From: Cyrtodaria siliqua
Taxonomy: Eukaryota > Mollusca > Bivalvia > Adapedonta > Hiatellidae
DNA: 64,000 bases
NCBI GenBank assembly: GCA_037043455.1
Contig: JAWPHD010011205.1
Span: 1-64,000, forward strand
Reading direction: 5' to 3'
Part shown: positions 11,673 to 23,439 of the stretch, piece after piece
Numbering within the stretch: position 1 is the stretch's first letter
Layout: each line of letters starts with the position of its first letter
Notes under the pieces: model-generated
What the model was told of the DNA's origin: nothing
The model's database searches: none
The model's input: only the letters and a program-made list of their open reading frames with translations
Translations under genes and position numbers: made by a program

Positions 11673-12334
11673 TTTAATGCTGCATAGACATATTTTCTTT
11701 TCGGAACAGGAATTTGTATGGCTGGGCCTTTAGTAAAGAATAGAGCATCTAGTATCTTCTTCACACTAAGGGTCTGTTTGGCAATGCAAGGTCTTCGGCA
11801 ATTTCTCGTAGCCCATATTTAATTAGAAACCTTTAGTTGCGGCTCAAAAAGATGAACCCATGTCTCCTCACCTGGGATGTCCGCAAATCGCCGTTTATCA
11901 TATTTTTGGAACCTTTTTAACATTTTATTTTTTGCTTTTGCTCGTCAGTTAGCAAATGTGGAATCCATCTGGCTCAAATCTTTCGCATTTTCAAACGGTT
12001 TCTCTGTTCAGCACAGCTCCTGATGAGATCCCAAGAAGGCTAGCTATTTGCCGCGCAGTGTATCTGGTGTTACCTTTCACGATATCTTTCACTTTTTATT
12101 TGTCATTGTAAACTGTCCGAGATTTTCCAGATTTAGGGGCATCTTTTATTCCACTTTTAGATTTAGTCCACCTTGTAACAGTCGCATAGGAAACTTGATT
12201 ATCACCATAAACAATAAACACTTCACGATAAATGTCTTTTGCACTAACATTTAATTGATAGCAGAGTCTTATTATAACCCCGTATTTCTTCCGTGTTTGT
12301 AGCGTTTTCCTACCATTTTTACACTAGTGTATAT

Positions 12335-12650
12335 GAATTTAATTGAATTGGGGGTTTTAAGGCGCATTTTTCTTTGCGCACAATATAACCTATTTATGTG
12401 TCGACGTGCCGTAAAACACCATTCATTCATTTTAAGGTGCACCAACACATGAAAGGTTATATGGCGCCTAACAGGAAAGAACATGCCAGGCTCATCCTCC
12501 ATGTACATCGAGATAAAATATGAAGAACGGGCCTAGAACCTTCTCACCCTGAACTGCAGAGTTGCTGCAAATTCTATTGTAGACGCTCCATTTATGCTGG
12601 AGCCAGGTTATAGTTTTTCTGCCACTGCTCTAGTGATATGAGCGATTAAC
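12335..12650 (-). repeat. Two SINE-like tails side by side
   Basis: 12335-12430 carries a CGCACAATATAACC ... GTGTCGACGTGCCGTAAAAC tail ending in ATTC repeats (also at about 57030-57115, opposite orientation). 12433-12650 is a truncated minus-strand copy of the AATTC-tail family. Confidence 0.65.
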
Positions 12651-13016
12651 AAATTATGAGGTTAAAAATTACATGTAGCTATAAAACTGGTATTATTGAC
12701 AAAGTAAAACTTGGAATTACCCGTGCGTAAATTTTCATATAAAACCCGTGCCATACACAGCTAAAGGACCAGCTGCATTACAGGCATCAACATAACAGTC
12801 CTACATGTCATATAAGAGCAACACAAAATGAACACAGGTTATTTATTCAACACATGCCTGATAGGAGCATTTTTATGAAAACATTGAATGCTTTACAAAT
12901 TGAATGTGAACACTGAAAAATCCCCAGATAAATCCATTTCTTGAGCAAAAAGTATCCAACAACTAGGACAAGGTAAAGGTCTTGCAAAGAACTTTCACAT
13001 CCCTACAAGGGATTGA

Positions 13017-13375
13017 TTGAATTGGGGTTTTAAGGCGCACCAACACATGGAAGGTTATATGACGCCTAACAGGAATGTACATGCCAGGCTCATCCTCCAT
13101 GTACATCGAGATAAAATATGGAGAATGGGCCTAGAACCTTCTCACCTTTAACTGCAGAGTTGCTGCAAATTCTATTGTAGACACTCCATTTACACTGGAG
13201 CCATGTTTATTGTTTTTCTGCCACTGCTCTAGTGATATGAGCAAGAATGCAGTGATGTGAGCAAGAAGGCACCTGAAACAATGCAGGAATCATGATAAAG
13301 ACCTTTAATGAGCATGAACAAAAAATTATAAAATGAACATGAATTTGGAGGGATTCTACCCCTAAGGTATCGTCC
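13017..13375 (-). repeat. Dispersed SINE-like repeat with AATTC tail, copy 5
   Basis: Minus-strand copy from GATTGAATTGGGGTTTTAAG to the GGGATTCTACCCC head region. Confidence 0.75.
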
Positions 13376-13995
13376 TACAAGTTTTTAAGCAGCGTTAACC
13401 TTTATATGCTCAGCGTCGAGCAAACAAGCTAGTAGTACCAGTTATAGTCACCGGTATGACCCGACTGGAGATTCGAACCCATGACTTCGCGCATGCAAGG
13501 CAGACGCTCTACCATTAACACTGCCACGAACCCATGACTCCCCGCATGCAAGGCAGACGCTCTACCATTAACACTGCCACGAACCCATGACTCGCATGCA
13601 AGGCAGACGCTCTACCATTAACACTGCCACGAACCCATTCCCCCCCCCTTATGCAAGGCAGACGCTCTACCATTAACACTGCCACAAACCCATGACTCCG
13701 CATGCAAGGAAGACGCTCTACCATTAACACTGCCACGAACCCATGACTCCCCGCATGCAAGGCAGACGCTCTACCATTAACACTGCCATGAACCCATGAC
13801 TCCCCGCATGCAAGGCAGACGCTCTACCATTAACACTGCCACGAACCCATGACTCCCCGCATGCAAGGCAGACGCTCTTCAATTGACACTGCCACGAACC
13901 CATGACTCCCCGCATGCAAGGCAGACACTCTACCATTAACACTGCCACGAACCCATGACTCCCCGCATTCAAGGCAGACGCTACCATTAATACCA
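13376..13995 (-). mobile_element. tRNA-derived SINE whose tRNA head is tandemly amplified
   Basis: On the minus strand GTGTTAATGGTAGAGCG (A-box-like), a CTTGCAT anticodon-like loop and GGGTTCGAATCTCC (B box) form a tRNA-like head at about 13440-13530. The body follows, with GCTGAGCATATAAAGG. Upstream, 13530-13995 holds about nine further 53-bp copies of the head; each has the A box, the loop and GGGTTCG but breaks off before completing the B box. The body matches the SINE at 34342 (AGCATATAAAG). Unlikely to be functional tRNA genes. Confidence 0.8.
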
Positions 13996-15104
13996 CTGCC
14001 ACGGTTAAAGCAGGAAGTGCTCAAGATAAGCAAGAAAACGAAGTTTTAATCAGTTATTTATTCCATCAAAAGCAAAAAACATTCATATATTAAATTACTA
14101 ACAAACAAGCAGTAAACCGGTTTATACAAGTTTATACAAACACCTTCAAACTTTCAATATAAACAATTAAATATTGTCGTCTATAAGTTATTTATAACAT
14201 GTGCATGTACACATTTCAGCCAACGGTTTCTCTGCACTTACATGAACAATTTTAAGAATAATTCATATATTATTGAAACAGGAATATTTAGTGGTAAATA
14301 AAAAATAACCTAGTTTTAAAAATCGGTTAATAAGTAAAATTTCACAGCCAAAATACTTCTTTAGTAGGGCTTTTCACATGTAAACTTTGAAAATCTCAAA
14401 TAAATTCAGTTAGATTATTTTTAGTCGCTGATTTTTTTTGTTCAAATCAAGATTATGTTTTATGTTACACAAGTCTCTTTGTCCCAAAGGTCAACAAATG
14501 ACAATAAACAGTTGCATAAGATTTGCTCTACTTATTTCAGTTAAAACACATTTTACACGAGGACTTAAATTCCATCTCTTTCAAATGTACTGAGTGTATT
14601 GTTGGGATTTAACTTTCAGGGCTTCTTAAATAGAATTTATCCAAAACATTTTAAAAACATTTTTTTGATAAAAAAAAATCTTCCAGCTTTTCTTGGAGCA
14701 GAATTTTGCATTTATCTAAAGCATCTTTCACATGTGAAATTTCAGTATTTCTTAAATGATTTCGAAAAAGTAAGATATTTTTATTTATCATTATAAATTC
14801 CTTTTTCACTGATATTTGACTAATTTTGGTGCTGGATAAATTGTCTGAAAACTTCCAGAAACATCTGTCAGAAACAAGCGCACCAAACAATAGTATGTAC
14901 CACCAAACAATAGTATGTACGTCTTATAATCATGATAATAGTGGTACTCTAAATATGAATATAGAACAATAAAATGTAGGATGTAGGGTAAAATCGTTTT
15001 ATCGAATAAATGCACGTGTAAACTTTGCTGATTCATGTGAACAATTAAAATAAACTGAGTTTGAATGATGAGATTATAAGGATGGGGTGAGGGGTTAAAG
15101 TGTG
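13996..15104. other. No gene seen; diverged MITE copy
   Basis: About 14210-14892 is a diverged copy of the CGCTTGTTTCAG MITE (right end GAAACAAGCGCACCAAACAA). Two adjacent CACCAAACAATAGTATGTA copies at 14880-14919. Remaining sequence is AT-rich and unremarkable. Confidence 0.5.
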
Positions 15105-15215
15105 GGGTTAGAGCCGTTTATATTGTGTCTATAGAGTTTGGATTCTCAAAATATTAAGATATATATATACATCATCGTCAGTAGGTTCAGGAACGTGATG
15201 CATCAGTTGATGGAG
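15105..15215 (+). repeat. Dispersed repeat around TTTATATTGTGTCTATAGAG
   Basis: Same family as 20655-20940, 26455-26580 and 41290-41590. Shared words: GGTTAAAG, TTTATATTGTGTCTA, CATCGTCAGTAG. Confidence 0.6.
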
Positions 15216-15499
15216 GGATATAATATAATATTGGTGCAATGTCAGCAACAATTAGTCAAAATAAAAATCAATTTGCTGTGCTTCCCTTTAATATCCTGTA
15301 TTGTATGAATCACATATATAATATTTTGCATATATGGTGCTGAACACAGATAAACTTGCATGACATATATACTCAGTTGTAAAAGAAACTGGACACTTTG
15401 AAATGTTTACAAATGACAACATGATATATTGGCAATGAAATGATAAAAACTTTGTACAAACATGGCATATTTATTTTGAAATTTGTCAATTTAATTCTA

Positions 15500-16835
15500 A
15501 ACAAGAGGCCCAAGAGGGCCTGTGGATGCTCTACTGGCCAACATGGCTCTTTTAACATCAATGAAGCGAGAGACTGCCATTTACGTTTTTGGAAAGTTTG
15601 GGCAAAATACAGCTTTTCAACTAAATCAAGGGCCATAACTAAAGAATCTGGTAAAGTTTGGTAAAGATCAGATGAAAATGAAGGCCCTACCGTATTAATG
15701 AGGCAAAATATAGCATTTTTAACTAAATCAAGAGCCATAACTCCTCTGTTACTGGTCCAACATAGAGCTAAAAAAAAAGTAAAACAAAATGTAAAAAAAA
15801 ATTGAAAATGTAAAAAAAAATAAAAAAAATGTAAAAAAAATAAAAAATAAAGAAATAATCTTAATTCTAATACACCCGCACTATATAGCCTAGTTTAAAA
15901 TATCTCGTTATATTGAACGATATATCACTGTAATTTTTGCAACGTTAGGAGAATAAGCATTGCGCATTACGCATTGTAACGTAAGCAACATTAGGAGAGT
16001 AAGCAAAACAATGCAAAAGATTTCAGATGTGTGCATTATTTTCACATTTTAGGGGTATTAGAATAGAAATAGAACATCGTTTACGGTGAATTATCTATAA
16101 TATATCACGGTTTGTCGTTCAATTGTAAACAATAATTTCACGAATTATTGTTTACAATTGAACTCCAAACCGTGATATATTAAACGATAATTCACAGTAA
16201 ACAATGTTCTATTTCTTAAATATAAAAAGAAGAAAGTCATAAAATCTGGTAAAGTTTGGCAAAGATCAGATTCAAAATGAAGGCCCTATCGTAAGACGAG
16301 GCAAATTATAGCATTTTTAACAAGATCAAGGGCCATAACTCCGCTGTTACTGGTCCGATCTCTCTGGTTTTCGAACTTGACCGAGCTTTTATTGTCATTA
16401 ACAATCTGATAAAGTTTGGTAAAGATCGGATTAACAATGAAGCCCCTATCGTCTTAACAAGGCAAAATATAGCATTTTTAACTAAATCAAGGGCAATAAT
16501 CCCGCTGTTAATGGTCCAATCTAGCTGGTTTTCGAACTTGTCCGTGCTTTCATTGATATTAACAATCTTTGCAAGTTTGGTAAAGATCAAATAATAAATG
16601 AAGGTGCTAGAGTGTTCACAAGGCTTAATATGGCATTTTTCAGCAAAACAAGGGCCATAACTCCGGTGAAATTATTCTGATCTGGCTGGTTTTCGAACTT
16701 GTCCGAGCTTTCATTGATATAAAGACACTGGCAAAGTTTCGTAAAGATTCAATTAATAATGAAGGCCCTAGAGTGTTCACAAGGCAAAAGTTAACGGACG
16801 ACGCACGGCCTTCGGCCAGTAGAGCTAAAAAAAAC
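15500..16835. mobile_element. Pearl/Helentron-like element containing a fold-back
   Basis: Begins ACAAGAGGCCCAAGAGGGCC ... GCTCTACTGGCC and ends GGCCAGTAGAGCTAAAAA, so a 12-base subterminal inverted repeat brackets it. Interior repeats a block of about 155-170 bp (AAAGTTTGGTAAAGATC ... ATGAAGGCCCTA) several times. An A-rich tract at 15769-15860 and a fold-back at 16066 interrupt it. Confidence 0.65.
16066..16216. repeat. Long near-perfect inverted repeat (fold-back)
   Basis: Two arms of about 72 bases around a 5-7-base centre at 16138-16144. GAAATAGAACATCGTTTACG on the left is matched by GTAAACAATGTTCTATTTC on the right, and CAATTGTAAACAATAATT by AATTATTGTTTACAATTG near the centre. Likely a young fold-back MITE. 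Confidence 0.85.
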
Positions 16836-16984
16836 TTTATAAATTAAATCTAAACAAAACTCTGTGTCCACTTTCTTTTGCAACTGAGTATACATTTAAT
16901 GCACTTAGGCCATTTAGTTTTTATAACTTTGTTTACAAACTGCCAATCCTTATTAAAAAGTAAAAAAATATATATTTAAAAATA

Positions 16985-19552
16985 ACAAGAGGTCAATGAC
17001 CTTGAAGCTCTACTGATTGATTTTGATTTCAGGAAGTAGTCGCTACAGACTTGTTTTTTGAAAATCTATTTTTAACCGTGGCGGCCATCTTGAATTTCCG
17101 GCCGACCTGAAATTTTGCTAAGATCAATAAGACATTAAGAGCAACATTCCTGTGAAGTTTCATGAAAGTCCGTCGAGTAGTTTCAGAGAAGTAGTCGCTA
17201 CATGTTTTCATTATATAACTCTATGTAAACAAAAATGGCCGCTGGCAGCCATGTTTAACGTCAAATCAAAATGATTTTCGACAAGGACCAACATCATGTC
17301 ATACTGATCATTTTAGAAAAAGTCCCATATCAATATCTCTTATTGTTTTGAAGAAGTAGTCGCTACAAACTTATTTATTTTAAATCTATTTTTAGCTGTG
17401 GTGGCCATCTTCAATTTCCGGCCGACCTGAAATTTTTCTAGGATCAACTAGACATCAAGAGCAACATTCCTGTGAAGTTTTATGAACATCCGTCAAGTAG
17501 TTTCACAGGAGTAGTCGCTACAAGTTTTTACTATATAACTCTATGTAACCAAAGATGGCCACTGGCAGCCATGTTTAACGTCGAATCAAAATAATTTTCC
17601 ACAAGGATCTACATCATGTCATGCTGATCATTTTAGAAAAAGTCCCATATCAATATCACTTATAGTTTTCAAGAAGTAGTCTCTACAAACTTATTTTTTA
17701 CAAATCTATTTTTAGCTGTGACGGCCATCTTGAATTTCCGGCCGACCTGAAATTTTTCTAGAATCAATTAGACATCAAGAGCAACATTCCTGTGAGGTTT
17801 CATGACAATCCGCCAAGTAGTTTCAGAGGAGTAGTCGCTACAAGTTTATACTATATAACTCTATGTAACCAAAGATGGCCACTGGCAGCCATGTTTAACG
17901 TCGAATCAAAATTATTTTCCACAAGGATCTACATCATGTCATGCTGATCATTTTAGAAAAAGTCCCATATCAATATCACTTATAGTTTTCAAGAAGTAGT
18001 CGCTACAAACTTATTTTTTAAAAATCTATTTTTAGCTGTGACGGCCATTTTGAATTTCCGGCCGACCTGAAATTTTTCTAGGATCAATTAGACATCAAGA
18101 GCAACATTCCTGTAAAGTTTCATGACAATCCGTCAAGTAGTTTCAGAGGAGTAGTCGCTACAAGTTTTTACTATATAACTCTATGTAAACAAAGATGGCC
18201 GCTGGCAGCCACGTTTAACGTCGAATCAAAACGATTTTTGATAAGGACCAACATCATGTCATGCTGACAATTTTAGAAAAAGTCTCATATCAATATCACT
18301 TATAGTTTTCAAGAAGTAGTCGCTACAAACTTGTATTTTGAAAATTTATTTTTAGCCGTGGCGGCCATCTTGAATTTCCGGCCGTCCTGAAATTTTCCTA
18401 GGATCATTTAGACATCAAGACCAACATTCCTGTGAAGTTTCATGAAAATCCGTCAAGTAGTTTCAGAGGAGTAGTCGCTACAAGTTTTCATTATATAACT
18501 CTATGTAAACAAAGATGGCCGCTGGCAGCCATGTTTAACGTCAAATCAAAACGATTTTCGACAAGGATCAACATCATGTCATGCTGATCATTTTAGAAAA
18601 AGTCCCATATCAATATCACTTATAGTTTTCAAGAAGTAGTCGCTACAAACTTATTTTTTAAAAATCTATTTTTAGCTGTGACGGCCATTTTGAATTTCCG
18701 GCCGACCTGAAATTTTTCTAGGATCAATTAGACATCAAGAGCAACATTCCTGTAAAGTTTCATGACAATCCGTCAAGTAGTTTCAGAGGAGTAGTCGCTA
18801 CAAGTTTTTACTATATAACTCTATGTAAACAAAGATGGCCGCTGGCAGCCACGTTTAACGTCGAATCAAAACGATTTTTGATAAGGACCAACATCATGTC
18901 ATGCTGACAATTTTAGAAAAAGTCTCATATCAATATCACTTATAGTTTTCAAGAAGTAGTCGCTACAAACTTGTATTTTGAAAATTTATTTTTAGCCGTG
19001 ACGGCCATCTTGAATTTCCGGCCGACCTGAAATTTTGCTAGGATCATTTAGACATCAAGACCAACATTCCTGTGAAGTTTCATGAAAATCCGTCAAGTAG
19101 TTTCAGAGGAGTAGTCGCTACAAGTTTTCATTATATAACTCTATGTAAACAAAGATGGCCGCTGGCAGCCATGTTTAACGTCAAATCAAAACGATTTTCG
19201 ACAAGGATCAACATCATGTCATGCTGATCATTTTAGAAAAAGTCCCATATCAATATCACTTATAGTTTTCAAGAAGTAGTCGCTACAAACTTGAATTTAA
19301 AAAATCTATTTTTAGCTTTGGCGGCCATCTTGGATTTCACATCAACATGAATTTTTGCTAGGATCAACTAGACTTCATGGGCAACATTTCTGTAAAGTTT
19401 TATGAATATCCATCCAGTAGTTTCAGAGAAGTAGTCGCTACAAATAAAAGTTAACGGACAGACGGACAGACGGACGGACGGACGGACGGACGACGGACGC
19501 CGCACCACGGCATAAGCTCTGCTGATCTCTGATCAGTAGAGCTAAAAATTGT
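16985..19552 (+). mobile_element. Pearl/Helentron-like element with eight 320-bp core repeats and an (ACGG)n tract
   Basis: Starts AACAAGAGGTCAATGACC with AGCTCTACTGATTGA; ends in CTGATCAGTAGAGCTAAAAA, giving an 11-base subterminal inverted repeat. The core repeats AAGAAGTAGTCGCTACAAAC at exactly 17351, 17671, 17991, 18311, 18631, 18951 and 19271, with an earlier copy at about 17031. Each 320-bp unit is two diverged halves of about 160 bp, each with GTAGTCGCTACAA. After the core comes ACGGACAGACGGACGGACGG (about 19453-19500). Tandem core, ACGG microsatellite and conserved ends are the known design of bivalve pearl elements, linked to Helentrons. No helicase or other ORF: non-autonomous. Confidence 0.85.
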
Positions 19553-19846
19553 ATCTGCAGTCTACAACTAAATTTACATTATCATTTGTGTTACCTTTTT
19601 TTATTCATCTGACCCAATGTGTTAAAACCTGAGAATGCGCTTCATAGCATATAGCACAGAAACTTCAGTAGTGTGTCGACAGTTAAAAAATAATTTTATA
19701 ACTCAAATAATCGAAGGAAAAACGGCCTCTGACAGTCTGAAATCCAGCATAAAAAATCGTAACAATCGCTTCAGACTTGAAAAAGTTTCTGAAACAATTT
19801 TTATCACAAAAAGGCTTTCACAGAAATGGAAATTTTCTTATGTTAA

Positions 19847-20050
19847 CCCTTAAGCCGCTAAACACTGCTATAATAGCCTTTGCGTCCATTGTAAATCCAG
19901 ATCAGCCTGCGAGTAATTAGTAGGCTGATCAGGGTTTACAATGTCTGGCTGCTGATCAGTAATTTCCCCAAACACCCCTTTGTCACATAAATGGAACCAT
20001 CTTAATTCAAAGAAAGAACAGTCTATTATATATATGTAGGGGGAAAAGGG
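19847..20050. mobile_element. piggyBac-like MITE (CCCTTAA... family), copy 1
   Basis: TTAA on both sides; ends CCCTTAAGCCGCTAA and inverse. Interior is a long hairpin of CAGATCAGCCTGCGAGTAA against TTAGTAGGCTGATCAGGG, then ACACCCCTTTGTCACATAAA. Other copies: 35575, 42162, 43704, 49511, 51162, 54814. Confidence 0.85.
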
Positions 20051-20654
20051 TTAAACTTTGTATTTACTTTTACGGTATTATTTTATGTTGTCGGCTTAAC
20101 ACAAAATTATCGGATTTTTGTGACTGAAGAGTAATCACTTCATCGAAAATAAAAATCTAATATCTGTAAGCCTCCATGAATCCAGTTTGGGGCTATGTGG
20201 CCCCGTAATATCAGATTAAGATAATTATAGGGATACTGCAATTAAAAATGGTAAAAGCCTCCCCGCCTTCAATAAAATCAGAGAACAAGAGTTAACATAA
20301 TTATCACCTTTTAAAACTGTACAACCAACCATTAAACCGTTAAAAGTTAAAAATATGCTGAAATCCCGCCCACCACCACCATCACAACACGTAACAAACA
20401 TGAAATTTTGGAACATTCCGAAATCATGTATTGGACAGATGTCGTCATTACCGATTCAAACTGTTACGTTTCTATAACGACTATAGGTCACCATTAGTTC
20501 TTTATATATTTCTTTAATTGCTTAATTTTCCCCAGTATTTTTTTTAATTCAAATTAAATGAATGCATAGCAAATAAAAAATAAAAATACAATTTATAAAC
20601 TGTTGCTTCATCTCATCAAATACCAATTACAGCTTTTAAAGAAACTAACCCGCC

Positions 20655-20939
20655 AAATAACGGCAAAACCGTTTATCAAAACTATCCAGGTATTCAGGTC
20701 ATATAGTTATGAACACTATATGACCATGTGACAATTAAAAGTATAGGATTTTTCATGGGTTCCTTCGATTGAATATGCGTAAAATGAATTATGAGTTGGT
20801 AACTCTTAATTCTTAATTCAATGCTCCAGTTTTGGGGTTTGGCTGGCGGGTTAAAGCCCTTTATATTGTGTCTATAGAGTTTAGATTCTCATAATATATA
20901 TATACCTCGTCGTCAGTAGATTTAGAAACGATGTGCATA
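20655..20939 (+). repeat. Dispersed repeat with TTTATATTGTGTCTATAGAG, long copy
   Basis: Matches 41290-41590 over nearly 290 bases (ATTGAATATGCGTAAAATGA, TTTATATTGTGTCTA, CGTCGTCAGTAGATTTAGAA). It continues after the MITE at 20940-21210 with GTTGTAAAATA. Confidence 0.7.
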
Positions 20940-21210
20940 CCGTATTGTTTCTAATTTGCGCTCCCCCTCTAATTAGCACCCAACCTAACTTTAAAAAAAA
21001 TAAAATCTTACCTTGAGGTGTAAAAGTGGTTAATATCCAAGAAACAGTATACACACACTTATGAATTTAATTCCATATTTCAGTAACACAACATTTTTTA
21101 GCATTATATGAGGAAATTAAAATGTGTACTGGCTTACCAAAAGCGTCCTGATAAGTGCCCCGCTTTCAGAAAATGTCACGCCCCTGGGGCACTAATTAGA
21201 AACAATACGG
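20940..21210. mobile_element. TA-flanked MITE with CCGTATTGTTTCTAATT termini
   Basis: CCGTATTGTTTCTAATT at the left is the inverse of AATTAGAAACAATACGG at the right, each bordered by TA. The paralogous repeat at 41574-41590 lacks the insert, which fixes the insertion point. Tc1/mariner-type target choice. Confidence 0.85.
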
Positions 21211-22174
21211 TATGTTGTAAAATATGGCTGTTGTTGGCGGAATACCTACTTTAAGGTGACTAATGCACATCACATGAAATACAATTAGAAATCTCAAAGT
21301 AATGCATAGCAAATGAAAATAAAAGGTAATGCATAGCATGTGAAAAAAAGAAATATAAAAATCATAAGAAAAAAATCCAAGACAATGCATAGGCAATGAA
21401 AATTAAAATTGGAAATAACACATAATACACATCACTCTTCTTTAATTATTTTAAAAGTAATTTCAATTCTATAGTAATGAATATCACATAAGGTCCAACT
21501 TAAAGTTTTAAAGTAATGCATAGCACGTGAAAATCAAATTAGGAAACTTGAGCTGCACACTACTGATGCGTGCTGTAAAGGTACAGGTATGTCTCTTTTC
21601 ATAAAACATTTACACAGTGCAGTGTTGAGCAGCTTAAAGAGACTTTGGGGGCCCAAGTTTGTTTACAAAGTACAAACTATGAAATTACTATTTTAAAACA
21701 TCATCAAATGGTTCAAAGATGTAAGTAGGACATTAACAGTTTCTTACAATACAGCGCAATAATTAATAATTATTAATTACCACAAGCCTTATCTGACATA
21801 TAACCATATTGCACAAATAAGGGTTATTCCAATAAAACATACCCAGGACTCCAGGAAGGCAATTTAATAAACATCTATGGGTGAACCCTATTTTCTGAAG
21901 TTTGGTTCTTTAAACTCTATTTTGCATCTATGGGTGGGTGTTATCAAAAGTGTCTTCCTAGGGTCCCATGAATGTTTTAATGGAATAGTCCTAAAAACAG
22001 TGTTGCTAAAAAATCTATATTATATAATGTTCAGGTAAGTGATAATCGATATGTGCTTATCGCTTTACAATGATCCCACAATGCAAAGCGTTTCTTTACA
22101 TAAGATAAGAAGCCGAGTAATACACATTTAACCGTCTTTATCTATCAGCATTTTGTTACCTGAATCACTGATGA
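21211..22174. other. No gene seen
   Basis: Contains a run of loosely repeated AATGCATAGCA-TGAAAATAAAA units at 21255-21540 (about 50-60-bp spacing, degraded). The rest is AT-rich and unremarkable. Confidence 0.5.
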
Positions 22175-22495
22175 GTACTGTATTATATCATGGGAGATAT
22201 AATAAATGACTGGAAAGTGTCGGAAAGAATCACTGATAAGTACTGTATTATATCAGGAGATATATATATCACATAACTGGAAAGTATCGGAAAGAATCAC
22301 TGATAAGTACTGTATTATGTCGGGATATATATATTAAATGACTGGAAATGGCAGAAAGAATCACTGACAAGTACTGTATTATGTCGGGATATATATATTA
22401 AATGACTGGAAATGGCAGAAAGAATCACTGACAAGTACTGTATTTATATATCAGGAGATATATATATTAAATGACTGGAAAGTGTCAGAAAGAAC
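22175..22495 (+). repeat. Tandem repeat of about 60 bp (GAATCACTGATAAGTACTGT)
   Basis: Five copies, each with GAAAGAATCACTGA-AAGTACTGTATTAT, a GATATATATAT stretch and AATGACTGGAAA. Period 58-64 bp because of variable TA runs. Confidence 0.85.
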
Positions 22496-23439
22496 TGCCT
22501 TTTAGTTAAATTCAAGACGTTTTAAGTCAAAATCATATTCATAATTCAAGGTCCTTTTTTAGGCTTGATAAATACATCATTATTGCCTTGATTCTCTTTA
22601 AATTAATTGAGTCACATGACCTATTGATAAGATAAAACTGTTATCAGTAAGGGATATAGTGTCTTCACGTAGCTCATCTTCAGTGTCCATTTATATTTAA
22701 AGTAGAAACACATGATTTACATTTCTTGTAAAAGTAGACTAGCAAATATTTTAATACATGATTTGTAGTAAAAGTAGAAATACATGATTTTTGTTTTAAA
22801 AATGTAAATTGCAATAACAAGCAATAACAAGCATTTGCTGATTTAACCTGTTCACCCCTATAAACTGCTTTAGTATGACCCAACTAAATGAAGAGAAGAG
22901 TCCATTTTACAAATGGAGGGATGAAATGATTATTATAGATTGTTTTATACACAGATAATAAGCCAAGTAATTAAGAGATAATTTAATCAATCAGAGACGG
23001 TATGTGAGTGGTTTTACGGTCTGAAATTTCGTTTTACATATATACACACTTGTTTTTCTAGGAAAACTCAAATTCACGGATGCCAACATTTTGCTGACTT
23101 CATCGAATGACGTCATTTGTTTCAACATTATGTGACGTCACATATTTTTCAGACGGTAAATCGGGGTTTTTACGGTCGCAAATTTGAGACGTTAGCCAAT
23201 TGAGCAACGCGTTACATAATAGTTGCATAATTTTTTTTTACAGATTTTTTTTATTTATTTGAAGCACTTCAATCAAGCATGATCGTACAATCAAGCAACA
23301 TAACGATTACTTATCGAAACCATCAGTGTCCAACTGTTCTGAATTCCAGTCTATGTCCTCAAAGGGTTTAACTGTATTTAATTCCAATCATTCATGTAAT
23401 AAAAACAATGCTGAATACACTATCAACAAAATTCAATAA
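22496..23439. other. No gene seen; one dispersed-repeat copy
   Basis: 22985-23230 (TTTTACGGTCTGAAATTTCG, GAAAACTCAAATTCA, ATCGAATGACGTCATTTGTT, TTTTACGGTCGCAAAT) recurs at about 56440-56715. A degenerate 60-bp duplication around ACATGATTT lies at 22705-22790. Confidence 0.5.

Larger units (their letters stand above)
10727..12315 (-). mobile_element. Degenerate mariner-family transposon with decayed transposase
   Basis: Read on the minus strand, transposase fragments appear in the correct order. N-terminal region (12300-12060): LCYQLNVSAKDIYREVF and SYATVTRWTKSKSG. Then RQIASLLGISSGAVLN and RWIPHLLTDEQ-like residues near 11950. Then GEETWVHLFEPQ-like residues (about 11860), the LRDNAPAHKAHIVQ catalytic block (about 11210), the YSPDFAPCN catalytic block (11010), and EEYIKAFQDWICRLK near the C terminus (10880). 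These are hallmarks of mariner transposases (DDE/D superfamily). Stops and frameshifts interrupt the frame. A 390-bp repeat is inserted at 11281 and a 31-bp tandem expansion sits at the second catalytic motif. Possible terminal sequence ACGAGGAGCGTTCAGATTG lies near 10730; I could not find its partner at the other end, where SINE-like sequence begins. Not functional. Confidence 0.88.

Noticed and set aside
13440..13995. Cluster of tRNA genes
   Set aside because: Units lack a complete B box, T arm and acceptor pairing; they are amplified SINE heads.
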